A stretch of 20,337 bases of DNA from JAUSKF01 sp964355005 (lineage in GTDB: Bacteria; Patescibacteriota; Minisyncoccia; UBA6257; WO2-44-18): the NCBI GenBank assembly GCA_964355005.1, contig CAYHBX010000011.1:1-20337 (forward strand), written 5' to 3'. The position numbers and the translations under genes were made by a program. The notes beneath the pieces were generated by a model. The model had not been told where the DNA came from, searched no databases, and saw only the letters and a list, made by a program, of their open reading frames with translations. How positions within the stretch are numbered: the stretch's first letter is position 1; each line of letters opens with the position of its first letter. Positions 19,065-20,337 of this stretch are shown piece after piece.

Positions 19065-19358
19065 GTGAACGATACACTCATCAACGATGATTGGATCTTA
19101 GAGGACCTACAGATTTGGGCCGACAAAGATTTGGAGAAAAAGATGGCAGAAGAACGTATTGCCAGAACAAAAGGGAAGACGGTAGATATGAGGCTCTTCC
19201 CCTTCGTCGTACTGATGTTAGTTTCTGCTATATTGCTGTTTGGTCTGATATCATGGGCTGCTGTCGTTGGATCAATCGGGTATCAAAAAGAACAGGAAAG
19301 AAAGATTCAAGCATTACAAATAAAGATAGAGGAGACGAAAAAAACAGAAACCAAATAA
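19065..19358 (+). CDS. Membrane protein with coiled-coil tail (97 aa)
   Basis: A charged head of about 42 residues (DKDLEKKMAEERIARTKGK) precedes one long hydrophobic segment (44-70, FPFVVLMLVSAILLFGLISWAAVVGSI). The tail EQERKIQALQIKIEETKKTETK has coil spacing. GTG 19065 is fixed by GAGGAGG at 19052-19058, six bases away. It has its own promoter, twin to that of 18037, and a strong terminator, so the two genes are probably controlled alike. Function unknown. Confidence 0.78.
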   Translation: MNDTLINDDWILEDLQIWADKDLEKKMAEERIARTKGKTVDMRLFPFVVLMLVSAILLFGLISWAAVVGSIGYQKEQERKIQALQIKIEETKKTETK

Positions 19359-19363
19359 TTCAG

Positions 19364-19382
19364 CCCCCAAGAGGGGGTTTTT
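19364..19382 (+). terminator. Intrinsic terminator
   Basis: CCCCC-AAGA-GGGGG followed by five T. Confidence 0.9.
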
Positions 19383-19411
19383 GTTCTCAATTACCTTATA
19401 ACTTTATAAAC

Positions 19412-19440
19412 TTTACAACTTTAGGAGCGTTTGCTATACT
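19412..19440 (+). promoter_or_regulatory. Promoter of rpsL
   Basis: TTTACA (19412-19417), a 17-base spacer and TATACT (19435-19440). The leader is about 12 bases and lacks an SD. Confidence 0.75.
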
Positions 19441-19458
19441 TCTTCCTATTGAATTCAG

Positions 19459-19875
19459 ATGCCAACAATTCGTCAATTAGTTAAACACGGCAGGAAGAAG
19501 ACGACTTACAAATCCAAAGCTCCGGCAATGGGTAAGTATTTTAATTATTTGAAAAATAAACCGTTGAACGTGTCTGCTCCGTTCAAGCGGGGAGTATGCG
19601 TTAAGGTTTTCACTACCACCCCAAAGAAACCGAACTCTGCTTTGCGTAAAGTTGCTCGCGTGCGTCTGACTAACGGCATGGAAGTTACCGCCTATATTCC
19701 GGGAGAAGGACATAACCTGCAGGAGCACTCTATCGTGGTTGTTCGCGGAGGCCGTGTCAAAGATCTTCCGGGCGTGAAATATCACATCGTCCGCGGCGTT
19801 TTGGATACTGCCGGAGTGGACGCCCGCCATCAACAGCGGTCCAAGTACGGGGCGAAGAGGAAGAAGGCGGAGTAG
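19459..19875 (+). CDS. rpsL: 30S ribosomal protein S12 (138 aa)
   Basis: uS12 sits at the decoding centre of the small subunit. The sequence matches throughout: MPTIRQLV at the start, KRGVCVKVFTTTPKKPNSALRKVARVRLTNG in the middle, then EVTAYIPGEGHNLQEHS, GGRVKDLPGVKYHIVRG and the end RSKYGAKRKK. Length agrees with the 138-residue Bacillus-type form, which has a short N-terminal insertion. Lys residues of TPKKPNS and GRVKDLPG, where streptomycin-resistance changes occur, are the usual ones. It heads the conserved rpsL-rpsG order, with 50 bases between the genes. Confidence 0.98.
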   Translation: MPTIRQLVKHGRKKTTYKSKAPAMGKYFNYLKNKPLNVSAPFKRGVCVKVFTTTPKKPNSALRKVARVRLTNGMEVTAYIPGEGHNLQEHSIVVVRGGRVKDLPGVKYHIVRGVLDTAGVDARHQQRSKYGAKRKKAE

Positions 19876-19876
19876 G

Positions 19877-19910
19877 CCTTGAATTATGAATAAAGAATAA
19901 TGAATTAAGG
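19877..19910. repeat. AT-rich spacer repeat, copy 2
   Basis: TTGAATTATGAATAAAGAAT and following bases are nearly the reverse complement of 7188-7217. It lies between rpsL and rpsG. Confidence 0.35.
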
Positions 19911-19925
19911 AAATACAAAAATACG

Positions 19926-20337
19926 ATGCGTAGAAAAGTAAATTATAAAAGAAAAAAAGTTCCGGATCTGAAATATAACAGCGTGGTGCTGGGCCGGTTT
20001 ATTAACTATCTGATGCAGGACGGCAAGAAATCTACCGCCGAACGGATAGTCTATAAAATGATGGACATTATTGAGAAGCAGACCAAGGAACAGCCATTGC
20101 CGGTTTTTGAAAAAGCTTTAGAAAACGCCTCTCCTGCCGTGGAAGTAGCTTCCAAGCGTGTCGGTGGCGCTAACTATCAGGTTCCCCGCGAAGTCCGTGC
20201 TGACCGGAAATTTGTTTTGGCCGCCCGCTGGCTGATTGACGCCGCTCGTGGGAAAAAGGGTAAACCGATGGCTTCTAAATTGGCTGAAGAAGTTTTGGCC
20301 GCCATTAAAAATGAAGGTTCGGCGATCAAAAAGAAAC
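19926..20337 (+). CDS. rpsG: 30S ribosomal protein S7, truncated by the window end
   Basis: uS7 binds the 3' domain of 16S rRNA and starts assembly of the small-subunit head. The visible 137 residues match the family: MRRKVNYKRKKVPDLKYNS, then VVLGRFINYLMQDGKKSTAERIVY, the KALENASPAVEVASKRVGGANYQVP core, and RWLIDAARGKKGKPMASKLAEEV. The full protein is usually about 156 residues, so some 18 residues and the stop lie beyond the window. ATG 19926 has no close SD. Confidence 0.97.
   Translation, partial: MRRKVNYKRKKVPDLKYNSVVLGRFINYLMQDGKKSTAERIVYKMMDIIEKQTKEQPLPVFEKALENASPAVEVASKRVGGANYQVPREVRADRKFVLAARWLIDAARGKKGKPMASKLAEEVLAAIKNEGSAIKKK

Overview
The window looks like a chromosomal stretch from a small-genome bacterium of the Patescibacteria/CPR type, most likely Parcubacteria-like. 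This is an inference from several traits: short, tightly packed genes; many housekeeping genes with no Shine-Dalgarno (SD) site and very short leaders; a secreted protein of repeated cysteine motifs beside a small protein ending in an 'NPFGKTYSNPFK' tail; and dispersed palindromic intergenic repeats. TGA is used as a stop, so the standard bacterial code applies. No ribosomal RNA gene, CRISPR array, transposase or phage structural gene is visible.

Layout. 1-1645: two copies of a palindromic repeat enclose or precede four small membrane-protein genes, one of them strikingly GC-rich with a structured leader. 1703-2458: tRNA-His, a Nudix hydrolase with a zinc ribbon, and a perfect 40-bp palindrome. 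2519-5529: a CrtC/AttH-like protein, then groES-groEL. 5626-7180: five more small membrane proteins. 7287-9816: a divergent IMP dehydrogenase-family enzyme and a HEIGH metallopeptidase. 9849-10325: a second large palindrome, a minus-strand micro-membrane gene, a tRNA-Ser remnant, a possible structured RNA and an intact tRNA-Ser(GGA). 10486-12812: a multi-pass membrane protein and a DEAD-box RNA helicase with an R/G/S-rich tail. 12927-14415: a long inverted repeat touching the start of a DoxX-family gene, a 47-residue membrane protein and an exported protein. 14482-17754: a likely operon of a small anchored protein, a large Cys-repeat/Kazal-like exported protein and an M50 intramembrane protease. 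18037-19358: two more SD-led membrane/coiled-coil genes with near-identical promoters. 19459 to the end: rpsL and the start of rpsG.

Two gene styles are interleaved. Housekeeping and operon genes (crtC-like, groES, groEL, helicase, doxX, Cys-repeat protein, rpsL, rpsG) have no SD and often a -10 box only 10-25 bases before the ATG. Eleven small membrane-protein genes, nearly all single transcription units, mostly have a good sigma70-like promoter, a strong AGGAG-type SD at about 5-8 bases and a strong hairpin-plus-T terminator. Several of these proteins share one plan: one or two membrane helices followed by a short basic coiled coil. Terminators and the next promoter are often fused, with the -35 box inside or directly after the terminator hairpin. 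This dispersed family of small membrane proteins and its compact punctuation is the most unusual feature of the window.
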